From Absidia repens (taxonomy: Eukaryota; Mucoromycota; Mucoromycetes; Mucorales; Cunninghamellaceae), in assembly GCA_002105175.1 (NCBI GenBank), contig MCGE01000033.1, positions 1 through 64,000 of the forward strand: a DNA stretch of 64,000 nucleotides, read 5' to 3'. The position numbers were made by a program, and so were the translations under genes. The stretch's first letter is position 1. Each line of letters begins with the position of its first letter. Shown piece by piece: positions 35,032 through 46,462 of this stretch. Below the pieces are notes generated by a model. It had not been told where the DNA came from, ran no database searches, and was given only the letters and a program-made list of their open reading frames with translations.

Positions 35032-36035
35032 ATGAGTGGAACTGGTGAGCACCTTAGCAGCGACCGATTGTTGAAACCACTCCAAGTTGTGTATCAAGAT
35101 GATTCTTATTTTGTGGTGGACAAACCTTACGATTGCAGAATTCAACCTGATCCAAAACAACCAAACGACCTATCAGGTATGCGTAGAGAAAAAAAAAAAA
35201 AAAAGTAACGTTACTCATATACGTATGTATTAACATTGTCTTATATTTGTTAGTGGAACAATTAGTTCAACAACAGTACCCTGACTTGCCACCCTTGAAA
35301 AATGTCCATCAGATCGATTACGCCACGTCTGGAATATATGTACAGGCCTTGACAAGGAAAGCGGCTGGAAAGGTCTGCAAGTTATTTGAACAACGGTCAG
35401 TGGAAAAAACATACTTGGCCATTGTCCATGGACATATCATACCTGGACTGGAGCAGGAGGAAACGTCGGCTTTGGAAGAAACAACAACAACAACGACAGC
35501 AGCAGCAGCAGCAAAACACTTGATCAGCGTGGACAAGCCTATTGGCAATGACCCTTCACATCCTTTCCGTATGGCCATCCTTCCCACTGGAAAACCTTCT
35601 TTTACCACTATCCAAGTGATTCAGCAAGGATATTATCACCTCCCGGTACACCAGTCTCATGATGTCGCCTCCAAGATTCCTGTCACTAAAGTACTCTTAT
35701 TTCCGAAAACTGGTAAAAAACGAAAAAGAAAAAACCGAACTATAGTCATAAAAAGTAGACCTGTGCATGGCAACGGGAGGGGGTAGGGTGGAAAGATAAG
35801 CAAGGGAAAGGATCACTGATCTTTATATATATTGTATATAGGCCGTCGACATCAACTTCGTGTACATTTACAATCTATTGGCCATCCCATCATTGGCGAT
35901 TTTAATTATGAAACACCTTACACTGATACCTTCCGCATGATGCTACACGCATACAAGATCCATTTTCCTCTTTCATCCGGTGCCATTACTATTGAAACCA
36001 AGGACCCCTTTGTAGATATTATAGAAAACTCTTAG
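35032..36035 (+). CDS. RluA-family RNA pseudouridine synthase
   Basis: Three exons give about 273 residues. It opens MSGTGEHLSSDRLLK, then a typical N-terminal strand VVYQDDSYFVVDKPYD. The catalytic loop reads HQIDYATSG, matching HR(L/I)DxxTSG with the catalytic Asp kept and Gln in place of the usual Arg. KTYLAIVHG and the C-terminal exon GRRHQLRVHLQSIGHPIIGD are RluA hallmarks. It isomerises uridine to pseudouridine in RNA; the target is unknown, and an RPUSD1-like branch is my best guess. An insert of Thr and Ala runs (near 35475-35515) is low complexity. An out-of-frame ATG at 35025 overlaps the start. A decayed copy lies at 56.4-57.1 kb. Confidence 0.88.
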
Positions 36036-36359
36036 TATAGTAGCTTGATTTATTTTTTATGTTTTCATTTTGTATTCATTCATGATCCCCCCCTCCCATC
36101 ATATTCATAGTTATATATATTACAGATCTTCCTTAATAGAAATTGTTAGTTTTTCTTTTCGCTAATAAAAACAAAATTATTCACTTATTCTCAGTTGGAT
36201 AATCATTTTGATTTATAAAGTTGCCTTGATTCTTGCTACTATGATGCAGTTCAACAAGAAAGGCAAATAAAAAAAGAAAGAAAAAAAAGGCTGCTTTATG
36301 GTAGAAGAATGCCTTCCAGTGCGCCTAAATCATCATATTTCTATTTGCTCATCATTGTT
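36036..36359. other. Intergenic, 3' flank of pseudouridine synthase
   Basis: AT-rich sequence with AATAAA-like signals (near 36162). Nothing else is recognised before the repeat. Confidence 0.45.
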
Positions 36360-37400
36360 TGCTTATTCTTTTATGCGTCCTTCACTGCCTTTTTTTCATG
36401 CGTCCAGCAAGACCATTTTTTAAAACCATTCAAGAAATTCGACTCATCCCCATTCATTGAAACCCAGTACAATACAATACTTTACAACGCCCTATGTTCA
36501 TTCAAGAAAGGGAATAAGTTCGTATGTCATATCAAGTGACCTCAGACTATTCAACAATCACTAGAGGGGGCGGTGAAGATAGTCATGAAGGGTAAGCTTG
36601 AAAGACGGTGTTAGATGGGAGCACTCAAAAAACAACGACAATAACAGCATTATTTATAATCTAATGGGTTACATGATGATTATTGATGTATAAGAAGGCA
36701 TATTTTATTGAAGCATGGTGAGTAAATAGTAATTGAAAAGGTGTGGTGTTCATTGTTATCAGGGATTTATCATAGTAAAGATAGTATGTGACAAATGTAA
36801 GATTTGAAGAATGGTTCAATACTAATATAAAGGGACGAGCACAAAATGAGAGCTAATATACCACACAAAAGGCATGTGTAATGAACTAGTGGGATATCTT
36901 TTATTGAAGTACAACAACTAGTCATCACCAATCAAAAAAACAGTGATCGTAGCAAAAAAAAAACTCCCTCCCCCAATGATTTATTGCACAAGACATGAGT
37001 GAGACTAATGGAACATACTTTTTTATTGAAGCAAGTAAAAACGAGTATATTTTAATTAAATGATAGATACAAATTATGATAAAGTAAGACTGGAATAAGC
37101 TAATGAAGGCTCCAAAAAAGCCAACGAATGTGCCCCATTCCCAGATCCTAAATCCAAAATGAAAGAGTTTCCCCATGCACCTTGTAATCCCTGATCTGAA
37201 CCCCCTTCTAAACTAGTCTTATCACTAATCTAGGTTGGCCATAACTTCAAAAAAGTTACAATGGTGAAGAAAAAAAAAAAGAAGGAGAAAAAGGAAAAAG
37301 AAAATAGAGAGGGGAAAAAAAAACAAACAGAAAAAAAAAATCCACGTGGGCGGGATTTGAAAGCTTTTTTGTGAGAGAAACGGATGATTTTTTGGTCTGG
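36360..37400 (+). repeat. Dispersed repeat family, copy 5
   Basis: It starts with the block shared with 18686-18735 (CATGCGTCC, CATTTTTTAAAACC). It continues with AGTCATGAAGGGTAAGCTTG, CAAAAAACAACGACAATAA and TTTTATTGAAGCA modules. The core TTTCCCCATGC lies near 37169, then CTTCTAAACTAGTC, an A-rich tract and CACGTGGGCGGGATTTGAAA at 37343-37362. Divergence from the other copies suggests an old insertion. It is non-coding. Confidence 0.7.
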
Positions 37401-37814
37401 CTTCCATCAAAAGTCGATCGTAACTAATGCCAATTTGTTAGTGGCGTACTGATTTCTATTTTATTTCGTTTTTATCAACAGCTTAAGGTGACGAAGACGA
37501 TACGATACAAAAAAACAAACGTCCCCAAGAAATGACAAAAAGCAATACGGAAGGAAGAAAAAAAAAAAAAAAAAGACAGAGAGAAACAGTTTGAACAGAC
37601 TATAACGCATTTCATATATCCTTTCACCAATCAAGAGTTTTTATTTCAAAAATATATTTTATTTCAAAAAAGGGTAATTATTTCACTAGTATTTCAAACA
37701 TGGGAATGAATGAGAGATAGATGGGAGGGAGGGAGGGAGGGAGGGAGGGGCGTATTCAACAATATAAATAGAAATAAAAAAAAAATAATACCAATCAGAC
37801 CCAAACTTACAGTA
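37401..37814. other. 3' flank of PhK-like gene with (GGGA)n tract
   Basis: It contains an A run near 37558-37574 and about seven tandem GGGA units at 37722-37750 on the plus strand, about 65 bp past the stop codon of the minus-strand gene. The transcript side is CCCT-rich. No gene is seen. Confidence 0.6.
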
Positions 37815-40800
37815 CTAGGATTTGGGTAACAAATGTTCCAAGCTTTTGGTAAGATAAGAACGGGTGCTATCAGTGCCATCCAAAGGTAAATCATAAAACA
37901 ATTGTTTCGCCAAGTCCTTGTGATCGTCATAGCCAAATCGGTTGTCTTTGAAGAGAGGCGAGAGAGCGAGTTCATCCTTGTTTTTATTTACCCAGTTTGA
38001 CCAAAACGAAGCTTGAGCATCTTCCATGATAGCAGGGATATCCACATTGCCTTGCATCAGTTGTCCCACATCCAAGCGCTGCTGTTGCACCGACTCGTAA
38101 GTGAGTGATAAGATTTCCACTGCAATTTGTCGCTGAGCAGGATCGGTAAACCACCCCAAAAAGCTCTCGACCGCCAACGCGAAGTTGAATTCGCCAGGTG
38201 TTTTGTCAAATACCGTCGGGTCACGCGGCAGGCAGTGGGTACCGATCACAATGCCATGACACTTGTCCAACACCATCCATGTTTGAGGGAAAAAATCATC
38301 AGGAACCCGATTGAGTGCTCCGTCGTTCATACGTCGTCGCAGCCAGCGTCCTTTTGATGTTGGTGAGAGGCGATGGATGTTCTTTTCAGTGATTTCTTCA
38401 TTCTTGGGTTTCTCAGTTTTGGTTGAGAAGTGCCGTTCTATCATTTTTGTCGGTCCTTGTGTAGTTTGCTTGTGCTCTTCAATAGCCGAGCCAGGATCAC
38501 CTAAAAAAAAAAATTATTATTAAATTGTTCGTGCCTCTATTGACTGACATCATCAAGCGAACCACTTACCTTTTTCTGTAATCAAAACATATGAGTCCCG
38601 ATATTTGACGTTTCGAATAGATTTGCCACCAAGAGCTTCCAACGTATCCACAGCACCCGAAGACAAGTGTTCCGTGAAATCGTCCCGAGCAACAACCGCC
38701 AGAATCATGCCGTCTTTCAGCCAATTGATAAAATTCACAAAGTTGTCACTTTCTGCCGATGAAATATGAGTATCGAAGGAGGCTTGTTCTAGAACCAATT
38801 TATCATGCCGATCCACAGCCCAGACGTGTAATCCCCGAGAATTGGCTATCATTGTGTTTCCATTGATATCGACCTTTGCAAAGTTCCCATCACAGTAACC
38901 AGCTGATTGTGCACGAATCACCACTGTATCATCCTCCTCCTCTTCCGTTGCCGTACTATCTTGTTCGTTAATAAGGATCGGTTCTTGATCAGCGCCATTC
39001 ACGTTGTCATCGTCGGTGGTTGAGCTTCCAGACTTCTTGGTAGTATTCGCCATTTCATGATACTCTTCCACAATACTTGATCGTCGTGATTCCAACGCAC
39101 GGTTCAGCATGAGTAAACCGGCAGCACGGTCTCGCACAAGCACATCGGCATCCTTACATAAACTTGGTCCAGATAGGATAGTACCCAACAAAGATTGTAA
39201 TTCAAATGGCGAGAGTTGCATCAGGTGTTCAATCGCTTCTTCTTCATTGCAATCGTTGATACGTCGAATTTCTTCACGCAAGGCAATAATAATATAGTGA
39301 GTTCGGAGGCGGAGGATACCATCAAACATGGAAGGGTTGGTTCGAATAAACCCACCAAGGTAAATGAGGATTTCTTGTACCACGGGTCCTTCACGAACAT
39401 CATCCGTGCAATGTTTGCTGATCATTTCACCCACTGCATCAGGGCCCACCGGTCTGGAGATCAAATATTCATGTTGTCCCGATCCAATGGAAATTTGCTT
39501 TTGTCGAATCACGAGGTCAGTGATGTTGATCGTCAACGAGGGGACTACCTTGCGCAGTAAACCCGAAGCTTGGCGTGCAATGGACCAGTATTGAAGATGG
39601 ACTGCCTTGAGATAAACTTCCTCCAAAAGAGAGCGTGTGGTTGCCTGTAAATCACCAATGTAGTAATCAATTCCTTCGCATGAGACCAAGTAGTGGAGAA
39701 GGTCGATTTGATCGTAGAGATTGACAGATCCTTTCAGACTTGTGATGGCTTCGTTGAATTGAGTATGATCGCCTAGTGTCAGTGAGAGAGCATTTTCGAA
39801 ATAGCTGCCAGGTTCATCACATGGTGTATTGGTACCGCTGTTGGTGTTGGCGTTGTTGGTGATTTCAACTTTGGGAGGTGTCGCAGAGGCAGTGGGATTC
39901 GAAGAGAGCTGTTCAGACGCTATTTTCGGGCTTCCGCCTTCATGGTCCTTGAGTCTGAAGACAGGTTCTTGATTCTTATCCATGTTTTCTAAAACGTCAG
40001 CAATATCCTGGAAATAACCTTCATCATGTAGTTTGTCCAAAGGAGTACCAAGAGCCTTGCCGTAAAATGAGGTGCTGCGTCGCTTTGGTGTACCAGGAGC
40101 ACCAGGCGTACTGGCTTGCGTTTGATATTCGTTGAATCCCAACCGACGACGACGATCCGAACTCGATTTACCAAGTTTGTGATTCGATAGAATTGTCTGC
40201 CAGTCGTCCATTGCCTTTTCGAGTAAAAAGTCAAGCGATGCAATGTTGCTAGTGTTGAGGGATTCGGCCAAGCGACAGAGTCGGACACGGACACCATTGT
40301 TGCACATACCAGAGCGGAGATTCATGAAGAAATTGAGGAGGTTCTTGCGTGATGCATCGGTAGGGAACGATAGATCCTTGCCTAGCGTACCCATAATCAT
40401 TTCCTTAGTCAACACCACCGTCAATGTTGGACGACCAGGGAAGGCCCAATTGTCACGCGCAAATGCCAGTTCACTTTCAAACGTAGATACCAACAAGTCA
40501 GGATCGGCGTTGAGATAAAAGGCTTCATTGTCCATAAAATACGGGGTAAAGGCGTAGATATGACCTTCCATTCGATAAAGTCGAGAAGTACCCAAAACAC
40601 CGACAGGTCTAGACAGAAGAAGGAAAAAAAAAAGTCAGCGCCAAGTCAATGTCAATTTGTAACGTGCTGCTCAACAAGATTAACTTACCTTTTTGGACGA
40701 CCCGTAAGACCAAGTTTTGTGTTGTGACCCAAGGAATGGTAAACATCAGCCAATGCACGAGGTGGAAGGATAGTGAATCGTTGAGATATTTGACTAACTG

Positions 40801-42829
40801 TTTGAGTTTCCAAACCATAAGTAGCCAAGGCACTTTGTAATTCTTCGTCTTCGGCTAAAAGCACGATTTGAGTCATTGTATCGGGTTTCTGCTTCTGCAC
40901 ATTGTATCGCCGGCCAAGAGGATCCATTTCGGAAGGAGATAACAGACCTTCATAAATCAAGTTGCCCAAAAGGTAAAGAGAAAGAGCCCATACCAAAGGA
41001 GTGTTGTCATTGGGAGTTCGATCTTGAGTGTTGGGGTTTGAGCGTTCGGCATCTATACTTTCAGCAGGCACAAAGTACAATTCAGGCACCAATGGAATAT
41101 GGAGTGTATTATCATTGTCAGTTCGTAGCGTAGGTCCAGTGTCATCACCATTGCATGCAGGTGCCTTTGGATTTTCCGGATCCCAATCACCAGAGTCAAT
41201 CACCACACGCTTGAGTTTGTTGCGGTATTCTTCTACTTGATCGTGATCACCAGTAAACAGACCTTCAAGAACAAGATAGGTAAAGAATAAGGGCCATTCA
41301 GATTCAATATTTTCAAATATCTTGAGTTCACTGTTGTTGTAATGAAGACGAGTCGTATCCTCCACCGATGTTTGATGCCCGTCCCGTAAAAATCGTTTCC
41401 ATCCATATCGCCCTTCCAGCTTCTCCTTGGCTTCCTTCCGAGTAAGTTCAATCAAAGCAGGATCGTCCACGGCAAATGCAGGAAAACCAATGACAGATAA
41501 GACAGAGCCGTCGATTTCTTTTGAGTTGGATTCCCGAGGCAAAAAACTTTTAAGAGTAGTCGCATTTCTAGTCAATTCATCTGGTAAAACATAAATCACC
41601 TAAGATTTTTTTTTTTCAAAAAAAAAAAGGAGAAGATTAGAAATAATTTCATAATAATCAACAAATATCTAATTTATACGTACAGATGCTGGACCACCAC
41701 GAGCACCGAAAAGATTTACACCATTGATTGCCTGTAAAGCAGCCACAGCCATACCAATAGACGAGGAGTTCAGTTCAGGCTGACCATTGTTTGTCTTGTC
41801 TCCACGTTCCCAAATCCCAAAATCAGGTGTGCGATAGGCACCTACACGAGGAAAGAGTTGATATTAATTCAATGCTATTGACTGCATGATATGGATGAGT
41901 CAAAATTTTACTTACGTTCGATGTAAAATACCAAATTTTGTACAAAGTCCACTTCATCTTGAGTGTAGACGATGTGTAATCCACTAGAAGTCATGTCAGC
42001 CAAAGCCACCAAAAACAAACTTGTAGCGTCAATCTAAGATCCCAAAATAAAAATAAAAGGTCAGTATATAATAAAAAAAGGTAGTGGATAATGATTGTAC
42101 TATACATACCTGCAAGTGACCCCAATCGCTATCTCCGACAACAGTGGCCCCAGTCTCTGTTTTATACTTTGCATGAAGAGCATCCAATATGTGTTGCGAC
42201 TTTTTGAATTTTTCCACCTTTGCAGATTGACGCATCATTGAGAATAATAGCCCCCTCATCAACTTGACTACAGCATGTTCTAGTTCAACTAAACGATAAG
42301 ACAAAAAGTAATGGAATGAGTTTTTTGTTTTTGATTTCCCGATTCCCAATTCTGAAACAACCAAAAGAATGTTTCCATCAAACACAACAAAAAAAAAACT
42401 AACACTAAGAGAAACCTACACGTTCGCCCCGTATCGTCATCCAATCTTCTATAAGCAAGAGCAAGGCCATATACAGCATAAATAGAATAAACGTTATCTC
42501 TAAAAAAAAAAAAGAAGAGTTCACTAGTCCATTCCAAATATAGAATCCTTTGTTTTCGTTTTTATGCTTACCGAACCCACGCATCCGTATAATCACCATG
42601 ACTCTATAATAGATTAGTACCATAGTGTTAGGTCAATTTCATATTTATGTGCTATTTCACTTTAAGCGAGGGGCAGGGGCCTTTTTTGGGGGGAGGTACT
42701 TACAGTGATAGCAACCGAGGCAGGAATCAAACCACTGGCAGCGTTTTGTTTTGAGAGAATGGTAGTATTGATAACCTTGTAGTAGTAATCCAACCTTTCT
42801 GAGACACGCTTCTTTCTTCCAAATGGCAT
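37815..42829 (-). CDS. Phosphorylase kinase alpha/beta regulatory subunit homologue (GH15-like)
   Basis: Nine exons visible by eye sum to about 1,450 residues. It starts [19 protein letters not shown]. The GH15-like N-terminal domain carries the family hallmark [20 protein letters not shown] with [13 protein letters not shown], then [27 protein letters not shown] and [19 protein letters not shown] long helical region follows, then the C-terminal half with [21 protein letters not shown] and a last exon with [26 protein letters not shown]. In animals alpha and beta are the large regulatory subunits of phosphorylase kinase, which activates glycogen phosphorylase in response to calcium. A catalytic gamma partner is not in this window. 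The glycogen role in this fungus is inference. Confidence 0.9.
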
Positions 42830-43446
42830 TTTTTAAATAAGATCAAGTAGATAAAAAAAAAGAATGAAGAGAGAAAGAGAGAAAATGGAAAGACTTGCCG
42901 AAGAGGTCAAAAGATAAAGGTTTCCCCAAAAAAGGGCGGAGGTTCAAACTGTTTTTTTTTTTTTTTTTTTTTTTTTGCCCTGAGCGCTTTTTTTGATCGA
43001 TTCAAGGACTTTTTGCAAATGGACGTAAGATAATCTTTTTTTTTTTTTTGTTCTTATCAACTAGCAAAAGAGGAATAAATTCAATGACGACATCAATTGA
43101 ATCACAAGAACAATGTTGATATAGATATATAGTTGCAGGGAACGATTTGGTGTGAAATGGGTATGTATGACATGGGATTTTTTTTTTATCGATATGATAT
43201 GTTATCCGATCAAAAAAAAGCAAGCGAAACTTTAGATGACGATCGTCCAATACTGGCAATCTTGTTTGTTTCCCACCAAAACCTTTTGCATGGAAAAAAA
43301 AACGTTCCACCATTTTTTGACCTCCACTGCGGAGTTTTTGATTTTTGCTGGAGCTTTCCAGAGTGATCTATTGGTCAAAAAATAAAAAAAGTTCGCGACT
43401 TTTTTTCCATTTTGCGCTTTATTTCCCTGAAACGAACCATTTGATT
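42830..43446. promoter_or_regulatory. Divergent promoter region PhK-like / Hikeshi
   Basis: About 620 bp between divergent starts. It holds T runs near 42951-42976 and 43038-43050. No heat-shock element with clean spacing was found, although Hikeshi is a heat-stress factor. Confidence 0.4.
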
Positions 43447-43727
43447 ATGTTTGGATGCATTGCTGCCGGTAAACTTGTAAGAAATATATATAATAACAAC
43501 GATAATAATAGATTTAGTTGCTAACCACTCTCTCTTTCCATCTAGGTACAAACCAATATACAGCAAGTGGATGTGAACAAGTATGTTTTTGAACTCGAGA
43601 ACGCACAAACTATCAACCACCTCGTTGTGTTTTTACTCGGCACTATACCGTTTGAGTCCGGATTTGCCGCAACTGTCCATTTATTATGGCCAAACAAAGA
43701 CTGGCAACTACTTGGAGGGTATGATAC

Positions 43728-43758
<31 letters not shown>

Positions 43759-44273
43759 CTATGCTCTCTTCGTCTTTCTTCAGTGTACTCAACCATGTGA
43801 CCCTTTTTTATAGATTGTCCAACGAGAAACCAAGCGCCATTTTCCGCATTGGAGGCAAAGGAAACAACAATAGCAATACCAATAATGACACCATGATGAC
43901 TGACCAAGCTCAACCACAGACCGCCACCGTCGGCATATCCATTGAACCCATGGTTACCGTAGAACAACAATTATCAACACTCCAGCCCACCACTACCGCC
44001 ACCAGTCTTGTCAAATCGGCACCCCTGGGATCACAACAATCCAGCTCTGTTTCTATGACGCAAGTCGGTCAGATGGCTTCTCGAGTGATTGAAAACCTCT
44101 ACAACTATGTCACCTCGTTTGCCGTTCAGGATTTGCCAATGGATGGTGTCACTTTGGGTCAAATCACCGAACGTGGGTATCTGCCGCTTCCCGCTTTCCA
44201 AAAATGGTACGACAACCTCAGTAGAAAATTAGCCAATGATCCCAATTATCTCTCTTCTGTGAAGAGTGCATGA
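43447..44273 (+). CDS. OPI10: Hikeshi/Opi10 family nuclear import carrier
   Basis: Three exons give about 230 residues. It begins MFGCIAAGKL then VQTNIQQVDVNKYVFELE, HLVVFLLGTIPFESGFAATV, LLWPN and LSNEKPSAIFRI. All are landmarks of the Hikeshi N-terminal beta-sandwich, including the loop that recognises Hsp70. After a low-complexity Asn/Thr/Gln segment comes IGISIEPM (read as VGISIEPM here) and a helical C-terminal domain (ASRVIENLYNYVTSF, ITERGYLPLPAFQKWYDNL). Hikeshi carries Hsp70 into the nucleus during heat stress. The second intron holds a 22-nt T run (43733-43754). AATAAA lies at about 44428. Confidence 0.93.
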
Positions 44274-44689
44274 TTATATTCCCCATATCTCTCCCCCTCC
44301 CTCCCTTCTTTAGATGACATATTTGATTTTTACACATCGATATTATATATATATTGTATATACACATTCTTCCCCCCCTTTATTATTGCCACGCTACATA
44401 TTACCCCCCCTCGTTTGTGATTCTTTCAATAAAATCCTGCGATACAGTTACTGTATTTTGTATATCGCTATGAATACTTACAATGCATTTGTTTTCCATT
44501 TGATTTTTATTTTGATAGCAAAATATGTTATGGTATGATTCAGTTCAGACACAAAATTCGATATTATGAAAAATGTTAAGGGTTGTTTTTTTTTTTTTCT
44601 TCTTCTTCTTCTTTTACTTGACAATAAAACTTGCAAAAAGGCTATGAAAAAAATTAGGGAAATGGTCAGAACTGACTACTGTCCAGCAG
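44274..44689. other. Intergenic between Hikeshi and repeat copy 6
   Basis: 3' flank of the Hikeshi gene, with C-rich and AT-rich tracts, and a T-rich (TTC)n stretch near 44600-44613. No gene is seen. Confidence 0.45.
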
Positions 44690-45480
44690 GAGGCCCAGAC
44701 CCCACGGGAAACCATTTCAAATCCCGCCCACGTGAATTATGTTTATTTTCTCTCTTCTGCCTATTTTCTTTTCCCGGTTCCCTTTCTTTTGATTCTTTCT
44801 TTTTTCCCTTTATTTTTTTTCTTCACCATTCAACTTCTATAAGGCCATGTCGAACTTAGAATAGTATCAGGACTAATTTAGAAGGGTTTTCAGCTCAGGG
44901 ATTACAAGATGCATGGGGAACCCCTTTCATTTTGGATCCAGGATTTAGAACTACTCAGTGGTTGGCTTTTTCAAGACTCCAATAGCTTAGCTTAGTCTTT
45001 CTTTGTCCATAGTTTTAATATATATATATATTGAATAAAAAATGTATGTTTTTACTTGCTTTAAAGAAAAGTGTCCCACTAGTCTTTCTCATGTCTTGTG
45101 CAATAGATCCCTTTTGATCATCGCTTCATTAGATTAGTGTGTTGACAGTTGTTATTGCTTCACTAAAAGATATCCATTATAGTCTTTTTCATGTTCTGTT
45201 CACATTATACAGTACATTAAATCACTTTTTATATTTGTGTTGACCATTCGTCAAACCTCTTCCCCCGCCGGAATCTCCCTCATGCTGCCTCCAGTAGCTC
45301 TTTCCTGTGTTACAATGAGTCTCTCTCCTTTTAGATTTAGTATATACCAATATATTTCAATAAAATAAACATTCTATTAACCATACTATGCCCCATCAAA
45401 TAATGAATAATGTAACTATTGTAGCTGTTTTGTGAGTTGTCCTACCAGGTATTTTGCTCCTCATTCACTCATTATGACTA
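44690..45480 (-). repeat. Dispersed repeat family, copy 6 (inverted)
   Basis: The only copy in opposite orientation. Read on the plus strand it starts ATTTCAAATCCCGCCCACGT at 44714-44733, passes an A/T tract, the core GGGATTACAAGATGCATGGG (about 44900-44919) and TTAGCTTAGT. It continues CATGTCTTGTGCAATAGATC and ends with GTAGCTGTTTTGTGAG near 45422-45437, the reverse complement of a block in copy 7. It lies in the convergent gap between Hikeshi and the HMG gene. Confidence 0.78.
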
Positions 45481-46462
45481 CATTTCGCCCTTGAATACCC
45501 AAGAGACTAGTTGACGGTCTTAAATTTTACTTACTTTTTTGAGATAGTCCTGTGGCTTACTGATAGGCTAATCATATAAAAAAAATATAGGTCTTGCTGT
45601 CCACGCAATCCCCATTAGAGTGCATTATTGCCCTGATTTCTAGCTCATCTATGACTAGCATACCATGTCCCTTCGTGACCTAGTGACTGATGGACCTGAT
45701 TTTTTAGATGACTTGATATAAAATATGGCCCTATTCTCACTCTACCGTTCATACAAATCAACCTAGACAGTGTCACGAGCACAGCCTCCGCTAGGATGGA
45801 CATATTGTACCTATCCAGCTCTTTTTTTTTTTTTTTTTTTTTGGTAGGTGGTATAGTAGCGAATAATGAAACCCCAAACTAAAGCCAATAAGGAGCATAT
45901 ATGAAATGTGAAATGTGGTGGGGGGGAGGAAGAGAATGTATAATTTCATCAAAACACACTCTTCCAGTATTTATTCAATCGGAACCTACTCAGATATCTC
46001 ACTTACGTCGTCGCATTCAAGTACCGAACATCTAGAGTTTATCTATTTTGTCCCCATGGTTCCAGACCCATTTATCTATTGACTTCTTTTTTTTGCATAA
46101 ATAATAACAAAAAAAAAGGCATTTCGGATCTATTCCCCATTTGTCTCCCCACTGAGACTTATTCCATACAGTACGTGCTGACACCTCGAATCAACGAGTA
46201 CAATAATGGCATACTATACATATATATATATATATATAAAGTCGTATTGACTATTAACAACATCACTTCATCGCAAACAATAAGACACAAGGTTTAATAA
46301 AATAAAAATGATACAACTGTTTATTAATGGGAGAAGAGAATATATATATATATATATTTACAAGAGAGGGGAAGAAGATAAAAGCATGATATGTAACACT
46401 ATGTAAACTAAAAAAACCCCCGAAACTAAGCTAGAGACTAAAAAAAAAAAAAAAATGGAAAG
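45481..46462. other. Intergenic, no supported gene
   Basis: It holds a T run near 45822-45842, (AT)n near 46221-46238 and 46339-46358, and a polyadenylation-like TTTATT at about 46320 for the minus-strand HMG gene. Part may be decayed repeat, but no copy could be aligned. Confidence 0.4.
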
